From positions 2,157,109 to 2,221,108 of the forward strand of contig NW_006500356.1 in the NCBI RefSeq assembly GCF_000471905.2: 64,000 nucleotides of DNA. The letters run 5' to 3'. Under the pieces are notes generated by a model, which saw nothing but the letters and a program-made list of their open reading frames with translations, was not told the origin of the DNA and made no database searches. Positions 54,439 through 59,567 of the stretch are shown one piece after another. This DNA comes from Amborella trichopoda. Taxonomy: Eukaryota > Streptophyta > Magnoliopsida > Amborellales > Amborellaceae. Position 1 is the stretch's first letter, and every line of letters starts with the position of its first letter. Made by a program: the position numbers and the translations under genes.

Positions 54439-54947
54439 TCTTTGCCTCTAACAAAACTATTATCTCCTGTCAAAGCCTCTAACAAGACTACTATCTCCTG
54501 TCAAATAAGGACGAGGACATATACACATTCTTCGAGCCTGAGTTGCCACAGGACCCTGTGGTCAGCACAAGAGGCAAGGCTACGGATCCCTCTGGAGCCT
54601 TGCCAGAAAGGCGATCCACCCAAAGATCAGCCTCTGGAAAAGGCAATGGAAAATTGATGCATAGTCGAAGCAGTGCAAGGTCACATTCATCGTCATCAGT
54701 GGATCATTATAATAAAAAACCATGGGTAAGTGGCAGTACAGTGGGAGCGGCGTGGAGGAAGAGCCTTGATCATCATCATGAGGAGAAGATGAACATGTCG
54801 GTAAATGAGGGGTCATCGGTTTTGGACCTAAAGGGTGACAACTACTTCTCTTGTGCTGTTGGGCGCAAGCGCTCGTCTGCGAGGTACATTCTCCAGTCAT
54901 CAGAGGAAGTGGTCACATTCCTCATGGCGCTTGCTTCTGCGCATTGA
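8165..54947 (+). CDS. TPS1: Alpha,alpha-trehalose-phosphate synthase (UDP-forming), class I TPS1-type; 17 coding exons
   Basis: Makes trehalose-6-phosphate from UDP-glucose and glucose-6-phosphate, the plant sugar-status signal; presumed cytosolic/nuclear because no signal peptide is visible. Join: 8165-8702, 8866-8963, 9199-9587, 11719-11833, 12699-12800, 25281-25431, 33367-33455, 45142-45190, 47508-47608, 49667-49854, 51034-51151, 52172-52351, 52460-52582, 52737-52824, 52910-53040, 53368-53466, 54510-54947; 2997 nt, 998 aa. All introns are GT-AG and phases agree. GT20 motifs are NRLPVS (151-156), W237, HDYHLM (288-293), HTPFPSSE (from 313), R421/K426 and D520/E528. The TPP-like domain (about 640-860) starts GFNSTLTEP and lacks the phosphatase DxDxT signature, as in class I TPS. 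Start: ATG 8165 is the first in frame after stop TAG 8138; ATG 8216 and 8306 are alternatives. The conserved initiator of MPGNKY proteins is Leu here (LPGNKY, 57-62). Sixteen coding introns fit the class I layout as I know it. The gene appears intact. Confidence 0.95.
8866..8963 (+). CDS. TPS1: TPS1 exon 2
   Basis: Residues 180-212, [19 protein letters not shown] onward, with the conserved WIGWAG segment. Acceptor gctag, donor aag|gtactt. Flanked by short introns of 163 and 235 nt. Confidence 0.95.
9199..9587 (+). CDS. TPS1: TPS1 exon 3: acceptor-sugar binding region
   Basis: Residues 213-342, the longest synthase exon. It carries YYNGY and LWPLFHY (W237), HDYHLM (288-293) and [12 protein letters not shown] (from 309), all ligand-contact segments in OtsA/TPS structures. 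Acceptor ttacag, donor gg|gtatga; the codon for G342 is completed by the C that opens exon 4. Confidence 0.95.
9588..11718 (+). other. TPS1 intron 3
   Basis: 2131 nt. AT-rich and mostly unassigned. The only element signature is an RTE-like LINE 3' end at about 11010-11100. Confidence 0.6.
11010..11100 (+). mobile_element. RTE-type LINE 3'-end fragment
   Basis: The segment reading agcagaatgacagaccagg, attcctgtag and atcccaaatagttggga resembles the conserved 3' end of plant RTE LINEs (ATTCATGTAGCCGACCCC then AATAGTTGGGA). The body of the element is absent. Fragment only. Confidence 0.55.
11719..11833 (+). CDS. TPS1: TPS1 exon 4
   Basis: Residues 342-380, [19 protein letters not shown] and [11 protein letters not shown]. 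Acceptor ttttcag, donor gcg|gtatat. The 2.1-kb upstream intron separates it from exon 3. Confidence 0.95.
11899..12080. repeat. GT microsatellite and 41-bp tandem repeat in intron 4
   Basis: A long GT run (about 11900-11945) is followed by two copies of a 41-bp unit beginning ataagcaactttgtgtg at 11999 and 12040. Alternating purine-pyrimidine tracts dominate both parts. Confidence 0.9.
12117..12330. mobile_element. Miniature inverted-repeat element in intron 4
   Basis: The left end ttttgggtgcatgtgtgc is mirrored by gtacatgcccccaaaa at the right, and caccaa by ttggtgcacctaggttt. The core contains a G run (12228-12237). About 210 bp, non-coding. Superfamily not determined. Confidence 0.6.
12699..12800 (+). 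CDS. TPS1: TPS1 exon 5
   Basis: Residues 381-414, [17 protein letters not shown] to FAGRK; 34 whole codons, phase 0 at both ends. Its donor (aag|gtgtgc) opens the 12.5-kb intron 5. Confidence 0.95.
13139..13750 (-). repeat. 3' LTR of the intron-5 gypsy element
   Basis: Aligns along its length with 22617-23191: caagcaaaaatca, aaggagaagaaa-type, tcccccttttatacaa-type and ccatgaaaattttcat-type blocks recur in order. On the minus strand it starts TGACAC after a purine-rich tract (gggaagga). 612 bp against 575 bp in the partner. Confidence 0.8.
13760..14560 (-). pseudogene. Gypsy integrase, degenerate
   Basis: Minus-strand blocks match a chromovirus-like integrase: TKLQLTTAC of the catalytic core, then [13 protein letters not shown] (within 14073-14258), and a decayed C-terminal segment ending [14 protein letters not shown]. 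Multiple stops and frameshifts; not functional. Confidence 0.75.
14560..14800 (-). pseudogene. Gypsy RNase H, degenerate
   Basis: Minus-strand translation, with frameshifts, gives [19 protein letters not shown] and [10 protein letters not shown], the start of the retroelement RNase H fold. The first catalytic Asp of the consensus ECDAS is replaced by Asn. Confidence 0.6.
14906..15560 (-). pseudogene. Gypsy reverse transcriptase, degenerate
   Basis: Minus-strand blocks in order: [33 protein letters not shown], then YFNHILVY in place of the catalytic YLDDILVY, and LYINFKKC with LFLGY. The catalytic Asp pair is lost and several stops interrupt the frame. Confidence 0.8.
15561..16599. other. Interior of the gypsy element, little recognisable; possible SINE trace
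   Basis: Around 15955-16020 a tRNA-like stretch (ggctgcttggtaggtgg, then gagattgaatcct) resembles A- and B-box promoter elements of a SINE. The rest is AT-rich and unassigned. Confidence 0.3.
16600..16765 (+). mobile_element. RTE-type LINE 3'-end fragment
   Basis: Ends gattcatgtagccgatga then aatagttgggaaaaggc, the RTE 3'-end signature. The preceding 100 bp match 57510-57620 (aaaactttgcca and gatgggttg-type blocks), so both are truncated copies of one family. Confidence 0.6.
16795..17276. mobile_element. Foldback element with sequence gap in its loop
   Basis: Arms of about 220 bp: left agctgagatttgcccacta then agctcatatgaa, right ttcatatgagctagtgg then cccagctttttt; ggcccagattgaat recurs inverted. 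Flanked on both sides by TA repeats. Its inner part (acaaatccaaatcacttgaa, tttcatgtgatttggattt-type) is related to family A at the window edges, but the termini differ. Confidence 0.8.
17024..17043. other. Assembly gap, 20 N
   Basis: A run of 20 N sits at the centre of the foldback palindrome, where sequencing and assembly commonly fail. The true loop length is unknown. Confidence 0.98.
17340..17823 (-). pseudogene. Gypsy protease region, degenerate
   Basis: The minus strand gives [20 protein letters not shown] then [12 protein letters not shown], which resembles the retropepsin/linker region of plant chromovirus-like Pol proteins. Downstream blocks are decayed. The nested element's 5-bp target site (17821-17825) lies here, so the host frame is cut at this point. 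Confidence 0.55.
17826..18523 (+). repeat. 5' LTR of the nested element
   Basis: 698 bp, TGATGCAG to GCGCCA, followed by g and tggtatcatg. It matches 20490-20947 directly from about 18076 onward and about 19750-20489 as reverse complement. Confidence 0.85.
18525..18538 (+). other. Primer-binding site, initiator tRNA-Met type
   Basis: tggtatcatgtgc resembles TGGTATCAGAGC, the complement of the plant initiator tRNA-Met 3' end. The inverted copy of the leader in the same element reads tggaataagagc. Confidence 0.6.
18540..19327 (+). pseudogene. Gag-like/unknown ORFs of the nested element
   Basis: The first frame (to about 18770) reads [20 protein letters not shown], a coiled Gag-like N-terminal segment. 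A frameshift near 18770 leads to an acidic frame ([32 protein letters not shown]) ending [13 protein letters not shown], like the C-terminus of gypsy polyproteins just before the LTR. No RT, RNase H or integrase: an internally deleted non-autonomous element. Confidence 0.55.
19580..20489 (-). repeat. Inverted leader-plus-LTR copy inside the nested element
   Basis: The reverse complement reproduces the LTR from its start (tggatctgca at the right edge) to its end and runs on into the leader (gattcttgtgg, tcgctaggcatcatgg) as in 17826-18680. The junction at 20489/20490 joins the inverted LTR start directly to the middle of a direct LTR copy. Confidence 0.8.
20490..20947 (+). repeat. 3' LTR remainder of the nested element
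   Basis: Direct match to 18076-18523 (aggaaaaagttgagtc through ccaactgcgtca). Followed by the target duplicate catct and then host gypsy sequence. Confidence 0.85.
20953..22616 (-). pseudogene. Gypsy gag region, degenerate, with primer-binding site
   Basis: Minus-strand blocks: a possible start near 22586, then degenerate DWLTTVERF (about 22150), then [19 protein letters not shown] and [12 protein letters not shown] (about 21850-21930), matching retrotransposon Gag (TKSVxEYTEEFY...ETExQxVxRYxxGL). A weak initiator-Met-like primer site is the complement of 22601-22613, beside the LTR. Many stops. Confidence 0.7.
21536..21815. mobile_element. Possible miniature DNA element with CA repeat
   Basis: A stretch rich in ccta(g)gcg-type words (tgcctaggcggtc, gtgctaggtg, cgcacctagaaa, tgcctagacatc) begins aatgttcaaaatggtgg and ends ttttttaacactg. 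It carries a CA microsatellite at about 21625-21659. It resembles common plant 'GCCTAGGCG' miniature elements, but its termini are not proven. Confidence 0.35.
22617..23191 (-). repeat. 5' LTR of the intron-5 gypsy element
   Basis: Partner of 13139-13750, in the same + strand order of blocks. On the minus strand it runs TGCAAATC to CACACCA and is followed by the gag leader. Confidence 0.8.
25281..25431 (+). CDS. TPS1: TPS1 exon 6: UDP-glucose binding Arg/Lys
   Basis: Residues 415-465. [17 protein letters not shown] supplies R421 and K426, the residues contacting the UDP-glucose phosphates in GT20 enzymes. [14 protein letters not shown] follows. Acceptor ggggcag, donor gagt|gtaggc. It lies between two TE-filled introns of 12.5 and 7.9 kb. 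Confidence 0.95.
25873..25991 (+). mobile_element. SINE with 19-bp target-site duplication and poly(A) tail
   Basis: The 19-mer gacaatgagtagttactca occurs exactly at 25854-25872 and 25992-26010, bracketing a 119-bp insert. The insert starts with a tRNA-like stretch (gggcttgggtcaaggcgg, later tctcaagttccattcc) and ends in an A-rich tail. Long exact duplications plus an A tail are diagnostic of L1-type target-primed insertion. Confidence 0.85.
26376..26908. mobile_element. hAT-type miniature element 1 (533 bp, 8-bp target duplication)
   Basis: Target duplication attttaat at 26368-26375 and 26909-26916, exact. Ends tagagtaggaaaaatcg and cgatttttcctacactg are inverted repeats. Subterminal DNA is rich in ccggtt/gcccgg words. 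Non-coding. Homologous to 29898-30429. Confidence 0.85.
28450..28575 (+). mobile_element. Possible tRNA-derived SINE
   Basis: cttggtttggtggttagga resembles an A box and gggtttgaattgc a B box (GTTTGAANNC), followed by an A/G-rich tail of about 45 bp. No clean target duplication was found. Confidence 0.4.
28590..28935. repeat. Imperfect tandem duplication, about 200-bp units
   Basis: The blocks aagactcttg(a/t)gtt, gtgcact(t/a)tga, ggttatgag(g/a)aagatga and ccaattta(a/t)gaat recur in order in 28600-28740 and 28800-28930. Origin unknown. Confidence 0.6.
29898..30429. mobile_element. hAT-type miniature element 2 (532 bp, 8-bp target duplication)
   Basis: Target duplication ttcttcac at 29890-29897 and 30430-30437, exact. 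Ends cattgttcgcaaaatcg and cgattttgcgaacattg form 17-bp inverted repeats with one mismatch. It shares internal blocks with element 1 (aattgttttggtc-type, attttcccatctttttt, gtccggttaacc, ccagttcgatttt). Confidence 0.9.
31590..32800 (-). pseudogene. RTE-type LINE reverse transcriptase, 3' fragment, antisense
   Basis: Minus-strand blocks in order: [14 protein letters not shown] (about 32690-32730), [18 protein letters not shown] and [19 protein letters not shown] with [16 protein letters not shown] (32363-32620), then the C-terminal [20 protein letters not shown] (31715-31927), and an atgatgat-like tail (about 31640-31660 on the opposite strand). The catalytic ADD reads IDD. Frameshifts are present. 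5'-truncated, as usual for LINEs. Confidence 0.85.
33367..33455 (+). CDS. TPS1: TPS1 exon 7
   Basis: Residues 465-494, [19 protein letters not shown] then TYPIHHL. Acceptor tttcag, donor ttg|gtatgt. An 89-nt exon isolated by 7.9 kb upstream and 11.7 kb downstream, identifiable only by homology. Confidence 0.94.
34064..36960 (+). pseudogene. L1-type LINE ORF1 (DUF4283-like), decayed, pyrimidine-rich
   Basis: Frames around 34400-34860 give [30 protein letters not shown], and after a frameshift [11 protein letters not shown] then GCLVILV and [13 protein letters not shown]. This order resembles the DUF4283 region of plant LINE ORF1. The rest (34940-36900) is a C/T-dominated stretch encoding Pro/Ser/Leu-rich sequence with frequent breaks. 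No intact ORF. Confidence 0.6.
36960..39100 (+). pseudogene. Internally deleted Ty3/gypsy fragment inserted in the LINE
   Basis: Plus-strand blocks: Gag ([20 protein letters not shown] near 37120, [15 protein letters not shown] near 37370, [10 protein letters not shown]), a CCHC knuckle C-x2-C-x4-H-x4-C ([14 protein letters not shown], about 37753-37795), then directly an integrase C-terminus ([35 protein letters not shown] and FNVADLFE, 38605-38794). Protease, RT, RNase H and the integrase core are missing. Many stops. LTR ends not found. Confidence 0.75.
40330..43010 (+). pseudogene. L1-type LINE ORF2: reverse transcriptase, zf-RVT and RNase H, decayed
   Basis: Blocks: [50 protein letters not shown] (40400-40640); [13 protein letters not shown] (about 40905-40945) where the catalytic YADD has become YANN; zf-RVT-like [20 protein letters not shown] and VQFWNDTWV (41400-41690); an RNase H domain [39 protein letters not shown] (42560-42790), [11 protein letters not shown] (42905). 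Several frames and stops. The endonuclease is not found. Confidence 0.85.
43660..44190. repeat. Degenerate tandem array, about 4 units of 105-150 bp
   Basis: The block (g)gattgg(c/t)atc-cct/gct...(a)catgtaaaa recurs near 43742, 43847, 43995 and 44130, each preceded by a ttttg-tc-aaa...ttgcac-type segment and a ctgaa-word. Spacing is 105, 148 and 135 bp. Not related to the preceding LINE as far as I can see. Confidence 0.65.
45142..45190 (+). CDS. TPS1: TPS1 exon 8 (49-nt micro-exon)
   Basis: Residues 495-511, [16 protein letters not shown] plus one base of D511. Acceptor tatgcag, donor actg|gtatat. It is the shortest exon and follows the 11.7-kb intron 7, so it is easily missed by gene finders; skipping it would shift the frame. 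Confidence 0.93.
45191..47507 (+). other. TPS1 intron 8
   Basis: 2317 nt. Contains a G-rich run (45643-45658) with nine consecutive G, and a 132-bp tandem duplication. Otherwise unassigned AT-rich intron. Confidence 0.7.
46396..46655. repeat. Tandem duplication, 2 x about 132 bp
   Basis: Units start gaatactcaaggaaccatgg (46396) and gaatactcaagaaaccatgg (46528). Both contain attctctttataaaatct, agcagaagatgaga and aaaattttaagaggg, and end in a ctcccact-type word. Confidence 0.9.
47508..47608 (+). CDS. TPS1: TPS1 exon 9: [12 protein letters not shown] motif
   Basis: Residues 511-544. [19 protein letters not shown] carries D520 and E528, which bind the donor glucose and ribose in GT20 enzymes. 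It ends [10 protein letters not shown]. Acceptor tatccag, donor gag|gtgatt. Confidence 0.95.
47800..48325. mobile_element. hAT-type miniature element 3 (526 bp, near-perfect 8-bp duplication)
   Basis: Ends catagtttttaggatcg and cgatcctggtaactatg are inverted repeats with three mismatches. Flanks aaatggag (47792-47799) and aattggag (48326-48333) match at 7 of 8 positions. The interior has repeated ggatc(c)/gggatc words, near-palindromic. It appears to be a different family from elements 1 and 2. Confidence 0.75.
48873..48928. repeat. Palindromic TA/CA microsatellite
   Basis: cacatatatctatatacaca is followed by cacatacatatatatac and tatatatgtatgtgtg, giving a self-complementary block in intron 9. 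Confidence 0.8.
49667..49854 (+). CDS. TPS1: TPS1 exon 10: end of synthase domain
   Basis: Residues 545-607. [19 protein letters not shown] is the conserved C-terminal part of the GT20 fold. [11 protein letters not shown] follows in the linker helix. Acceptor ctttag, donor ttag|gtatgg. Confidence 0.95.
49855..52171 (+). other. TPS1 introns 10 and 11
   Basis: Intron 10 (49855-51033) and intron 11 (51152-52171) flank exon 11. Intron 11 contains a short local repeat (caaaaccttttctttgtc, then tcaaaaccttttttttgtc, about 51168-51240). No element identified in either. Confidence 0.7.
51034..51151 (+). CDS. TPS1: TPS1 exon 11
   Basis: Residues 607-646, [19 protein letters not shown] to ENRLLIL, the linker between the GT20 and TPP-like domains. 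Acceptor cttgtag, donor ctg|gtatct. Confidence 0.94.
52172..52351 (+). CDS. TPS1: TPS1 exon 12: start of TPP-like domain
   Basis: Residues 647-706. GFNSTLTEP occupies the place where active trehalose-phosphate phosphatases carry the DxDxT nucleophile motif, so no phosphatase activity is expected. [13 protein letters not shown] includes the LSGS segment (696-699). The last residue is Val where Arabidopsis has Lys. Donor gtg|gtatgc. Confidence 0.94.
52460..52582 (+). CDS. TPS1: TPS1 exon 13
   Basis: Residues 707-747. [19 protein letters not shown] and [19 protein letters not shown] are conserved in the TPP-like domain. Phase 0 on both sides; introns of 108 and 154 nt. Confidence 0.95.
52737..52824 (+). 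CDS. TPS1: TPS1 exon 14
   Basis: Residues 748-777, [19 protein letters not shown] then LVWNYKYA. Acceptor ttgcag, donor gcag|gtatga; the following intron is only 85 nt. Confidence 0.95.
52910..53040 (+). CDS. TPS1: TPS1 exon 15
   Basis: Residues 777-820, [19 protein letters not shown] and [17 protein letters not shown]. Acceptor ttatag, donor aag|gtttgt. Confidence 0.95.
53368..53466 (+). CDS. TPS1: TPS1 exon 16
   Basis: Residues 821-853, [17 protein letters not shown] to [11 protein letters not shown]; 33 whole codons. Acceptor gagcag, donor aag|gtctct. Confidence 0.95.
54413..54509 (+). repeat. GA microsatellite and duplicated acceptor tract before exon 17
   Basis: A GA run (54413-54437) is followed by two 31-bp units starting gcctctaacaa at 54444 and 54475, each containing tatctcctgtcaa. 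The second leads into ataag|gac, the exon 17 acceptor. The duplication repeats the polypyrimidine region and creates decoy AGs that are out of frame. Confidence 0.85.
54510..54947 (+). CDS. TPS1: TPS1 exon 17: Ser-rich C-terminal tail and stop
   Basis: Residues 854-998. [13 protein letters not shown] is the conserved class I junction, followed by about 80 residues of Ser/Arg/Lys/His-rich low-complexity tail. The conserved block [24 protein letters not shown] and EEVVTFL precedes TGA 54945-54947. The acceptor is the unusual aaataag, with a duplicated tract just upstream. Upstream AG acceptors at 54474 and 54486 would break the frame. Confidence 0.93.
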   Translation, partial: DEDIYTFFEPELPQDPVVSTRGKATDPSGALPERRSTQRSASGKGNGKLMHSRSSARSHSSSSVDHYNKKPWVSGSTVGAAWRKSLDHHHEEKMNMSVNEGSSVLDLKGDNYFSCAVGRKRSSARYILQSSEEVVTFLMALASAH

Positions 54948-55795
54948 TGAGTCTCTCACTCTCTCTCTCTCTCTCATATGTCAATGGACTGCCACTATTT
55001 TGCTACATCATGACAGATTAAGTAGCAGTAGAGATAGCAATGATCCATCACAAGTTTTTCACACAGAACACAGTCCTAATTTCACCTCTTTAATTTCAAA
55101 TTCCAGTTATTGGGGTTGCATGAATCGTTAATATGCAGTTGCGTATAGAACCCAAGCAGTTTGTGAACATAAACTAAAGGGACATCAGCAGGCATAATTC
55201 CCGATCATCATGAAGATTCCCAAATGGGTAGAAAATATGGAGTTCTTCTGAAACTCTACCTACGAACTTACAACTCTTTCTTAAAAAAATTCTCATCGTT
55301 GTAGAAGTGGTAGGTTGCACTTTGTAAATGTCTGATTTTGGGCATTGCATGATAGAAAGCAAGCAGCTCTGGTGGCTGTAACAGAAGGTTCAAGACGCTT
55401 TTGTCTTAGGAGAAAAACAAGAGAAATCATGAGGGATTAAGTAACAAGAACGCACAAAAGACATAAGAGAGCTGAACTCGAACCTTTATAAAAGTGACAG
55501 TACCTCGTGTTTACGCGGAAGTGCAGGAAGTTGAGATTATAAGATTATCAGCCAAAAATATTGAAGTATTATCCTGTGCAAGAAGCCCTACGCTCTCAAA
55601 AAGTTCAGTGAGAGCATGATTAAGTGCTTTGCATGGCCTGTGGGTCCTAGATGATCACTTTTGAATCCCTAATTTCCAGAAATAAGCTGGAAACTCTCAG
55701 GAACGGCACTATTTCATAATTGTATCCATAACGAATCATAACAAAATATCAAAGGAACTTTTGTTCATAATAAAATATGCGTAGTTCAATGGCAA
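54948..55795 (+). other. Probable TPS1 3' UTR
   Basis: Follows the TGA. It begins with a CT repeat (about 54954-54979) and contains no ORF related to TPS. The clearest polyadenylation-like hexamer is aataaa at 55769-55774. The exact 3' end cannot be fixed; an inserted miniature element starts immediately after. Confidence 0.5.
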
Positions 55796-56030
55796 CGTGT
55801 CTGGTGATGACGACCCGACTAGGTTTCACCCGGACTTGGACCTTGGTCTAGAAACTAAAAAGATAAATTCTTTTATGTATTATTTATATATTTTATGCCG
55901 GATCGGGATTTGGAGCTTCACCCAGGTTGAGTGCAAGTCATTTGGATTCGGACCTAGACTTGGACCCAGACCCATGCCAACCCCTCGGGTGGGTGGGTCG
56001 ACCTGACCCGATTGCCACCTCTAGCTAAAG
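55783..56030. mobile_element. Possible miniature element just past the TPS1 3' end
   Basis: The left end tagttcaatggcaacg and the right end cgattgccacctcta are approximate inverted repeats. acccgac and cgggtgggtgggtcg words mark the subterminal regions. Superfamily unknown and no clean target duplication, so tentative. Confidence 0.4.
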
Positions 56031-56242
56031 TTGATTGTACTTGATATATATTTATTAATGTTCATGTACGAGTTTACAGGACTCGTTAATAGCAGGCGAC
56101 ATCCTCAACCATGGTTTTATCAACACTATATGAACATGTTTTGAAACAAAGAATATTTCTTTAAAATTATTAAGGTCCTATTTCTCAGGTTCCACCAAAT
56201 GGATAACATATAGTCATTGTTGGCTCATTTTGATTGTGGTAA

Positions 56243-56777
56243 AGTGATTTCATGTAATGATTCTATATTGATATAATGAAACAATCTTGTAAAATGGTGT
56301 TGGGGTCATTTGTTTGACCCTAATTTTTAAATGAATCTAATTTTTAAATGTACATTTTTTTCATTTTAATAAACAATCATAAAAAAGGAAAATTTGAAAA
56401 TAGAATCTAGAAAGTATTTTTTGACATAGGCCATCCATTTTAATGATATGCTTGGATCGGCTTGTAATGATATTTTTCCTTTTTAAATTTTTTAGATAGC
56501 TTGATTATTGTGAGATTAACAATGTTAAAGAGAAAAAAAATGATTTTGAATTCACACAGCTCTAGATTTTGAAATTCACTCAATGGATGGTGTAGATTCA
56601 TTGTTAGAGAGGACTCATTTTGACCATAGGATGCAAATTGAATTTCATTTTTTCGGGTTTGTATATTGGAATGAAGAGAGGATGTGTATGGTTTTTGGCG
56701 CATACAAATGTTATAAACATGGCTTTTTTAAAGTGTGCTTTCATTATATTATAATGATACAGTGACATGAAATCACT
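56243..56777. mobile_element. Miniature element, family D copy 1
   Basis: The left end agtgatttcatg and right end catgaaatcact are perfect 12-bp inverted repeats. The internal sequence matches 62461-63184 through tgattttgaat, gattcattgtt and gactcattttgaccata. 535 bp, non-coding. Confidence 0.75.
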
Positions 56778-57479
56778 CGTGTGTGTAGAGAGAAAGAGAT
56801 TCCTTGTGATGAAGGTATACGAATCATTTAGCACTCGTAGATAAATTTCACGTATTTCTGATTACATTAGTTCTTCTCTTATGAAAGGATTGGAGAAAAA
56901 AAATGGAAAATATACACAACATGGGAAGGAATAGAAGCACAAAATCTGATTTTTACTTCCTCTCTTAAAATTTTCATTTATTTATTTTCTAAATAATTGT
57001 AAATTTTATTAGGAATTTCCCACTAAAGTAGACTTTCTATCAAACCAACCACCTAAGAAGATTTACGAAAAATAACGTGAATTTCAATATTTGTTTTCAA
57101 TACGGGATTGTATTCCATGGGGTTGTCACTTTTGTGCATAAAGGTCAAAAACCCCCACGTTGAGTTGTAAAATTAGACGGCTAAGATAAGCTATTCACAA
57201 AGTCTAGTAAAAGTTCTCTAGGACTTTTAGCTCGGCCACTGTAAGAAAACCAACAGGTATTGTATATTTTCCAAAGGTGAACACTCCTATGGCATACTTT
57301 TTCTTTTCTTGAGCAAGTATTGTATATTGTCCCTTTAAAAATATAAAATATCTGAAATCTAAAAATATTTATAAAAATAAGCATAAAAATTAGATATAAA
57401 TTAGGTAAAGTTAAATAACTGTGCAAATAACATTGGATTACTGAAAACAAAATAAAAATAAAACAGAAATACTCAGTTT
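56778..57479. other. Unassigned intergenic DNA
   Basis: AT-rich. No motif, repeat pair or coding sequence that I can support. Confidence 0.4.
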
Positions 57480-57735
57480 TTTTAAAACTATATTAGTACT
57501 TGGTCTAATAAGGGTAAGGATATTAAATTTTCCTTTTAACCCATCCTAAACTCAAGTAAAAAAGATGGGTTGCATTAAAAAAGAACCATCATAAAACTTT
57601 GCCACAATCTTATCATAAATCCTGAACCTATTCTTACATAATGTATGACGTTTGATAGAGAAGAATAGAAAAACATAATTCATATAGTTGATATTAAATA
57701 ATTAAAATAAAGTTTGAATGATGATGATGATGACA
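57480..57735 (+). mobile_element. RTE-type LINE 3'-end fragment with (ATG)n tail
   Basis: Homologous to 16600-16765 (aaaactttgccaca, gatgggttgca) and ends aattcatatagttgatatt then gaatgatgatgatgatga, the simple-repeat tail typical of RTE LINEs. Confidence 0.6.
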
Positions 57736-58849
57736 TTAAATAATATATTCTGACTTCAACGGTAGGTGCCAGTGCCATTAGCCACTGGTATATGTGCGCC
57801 TAGGCAAGTTGAGGTTCAGGGCAAGCATGCGTCCCATAGATATTGTGGCCAATCAAAGATGTTGAAAAGCCAGTGAAATATTTGGATAAGGTGATGAAAA
57901 GGTAGGGAGGACCATTAGGAAGGTAACCTAAAAGTGAGGGGACTTTTATCCAAGTCATAAGAACAAGGGTGTATCTAACCATTGAAAAGTGAACCATACC
58001 TAAGGTCAACTACGTGAATTGGCTTATTCTTTCCGTATGTGACTTGGAAAAAGTAATGCAAAAAGTGGCCCATGCCCAACTTCAACTAGCTGAAGTGTCT
58101 ATTTCTTTTCCCCTATTACGACTCTAACTCTCTCTCTCTCTCTCTCTCTCTCTCAATCTTCACACAAATTGTGCAAATAGGCCTATAGGTCCTATTTCTA
58201 ACATCAAGTAGAAGGTATATGTTACTTCTTAGAAGGCTACATTCTTTGAGCAACTACATTGTCCCTCCCTCTTCAAGTACTCTCTTTCTAGAATATTCAA
58301 TTTTTCCTCAATGAAAAAATATAAGATTGTATCCTATGAAAGCATTTACCATTGTGACAAAGAGGTCATAATCACTTAGCCATTAGATTTCAAATTGGAT
58401 GACTTGAGGTATGTTACAAAGTTCAATTTTTTTTTTTTTAAACTTTAAGTCTAGTCAACGACACACTTACAACCACTGAATTTAACATATGATGAACAAA
58501 ATTTACTATGACCGCCTTGTACGAAAGATAAATAACATGTTTCTCTACTTTTTCGAGAGATGCATATTACCCACGGACGATAATAGATGTATCAATAGTG
58601 GCAGATTTGGTAATGGGGAATTTGTTTTTAGAGAATGATTTTCATTAATATGTTTGTTTTATGGGAAAGCGACCACCCCAAGGGATCAATTAGTGCGTAA
58701 CTATACAACTTACTAAACTTGCATTTTTGAAGGTGATATGAGATCAAATATTGTTCTGATTCGATGCCTCCTGTACCCCAAGTTCGATTTGTTTACAAGT
58801 TGCTTTTTTCAGGATTCTAATCATTTAATAGTACTTTGTAAAAGGAAAA
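57736..58849. other. Unassigned intergenic DNA with CT microsatellite
   Basis: Contains a CT run at about 58126-58155. Otherwise low-complexity AT-rich DNA and no gene. Confidence 0.5.
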
Positions 58850-59200
58850 ATTTTATACAAAGGTGTACATCTAAAATCCTTTGAAAACGGTTGCTTTGAT
58901 GTTGGAAAATATTTAATTGAACATCTCAATATCGAGATGTATAATGGAAAAAAAGAGAGATTTTAAGTCTTAATACATCTTGCAACACATTATCTGGATC
59001 ATCTATTTTCAATATTTTCATGTATTTATAGATTTATTTGATTTGAATCATTTTTGAAGTAAATTTTATAATTAGAGTTAAAAATAAATTCTCACATCAT
59101 CCGAAAAAATTTTGCGCCAAAAGTATATCTCATGATAAGGTTTGTAGGTGCACCTTCATTTAATTGTATACGTTTGTAACCTTATGCAAACCATGTCCTT
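58850..59200. mobile_element. Miniature element, family B copy 3
   Basis: Related to 1120-1440 and 3045-3428: gagatgtataatggaaaaaa, ttaagtctt, cacattatctgga, aaggtttgtaggtgcacctt and accttatgcaaacca appear in matching order. The right end still carries the family B terminus. Confidence 0.6.
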
Positions 59201-59427
59201 ATAAAATGCAATTGGCTGACCATATATGGCTTGGATAGAAAGACATGGCTAGGGTAGATGTTATATTTAACTTTCACCCAAATTGAGAGAGAGAGAAGGT
59301 GTGCCAGTTAACGGAGAACGTCCAAATCAATGTTACCGGTCCATGAAACAAACAAGTAGTCCAAATTTTATACCAATGAACCCCCACCAATTTCCTTTCT
59401 CACACCGTCATCCTACGTTTCAAATTC

Positions 59428-59567
59428 CAAAAGATGTATTATATATATAAAACTCACCAATATATTTTGGGAAAAGTATATAAAGATACCATCTATTCAA
59501 AAGATGTATTATATATAAAAACTCACCAATATATTATGGAAAAAGTATATAAAGATACCATCTATTC
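59428..59567. repeat. Tandem duplication, 2 x 70 bp
   Basis: Units begin caaaagatgtattatatat at 59428 and 59498 and share aactcaccaatatatt and agtatataaagataccatct. Nearly identical, so recent. Confidence 0.9.

Noticed and set aside
54442-54657. Alternative frame over the start of exon 17
   Set aside because: Not in phase with exon 16 and lacks the conserved [12 protein letters not shown] junction seen in the chosen frame.
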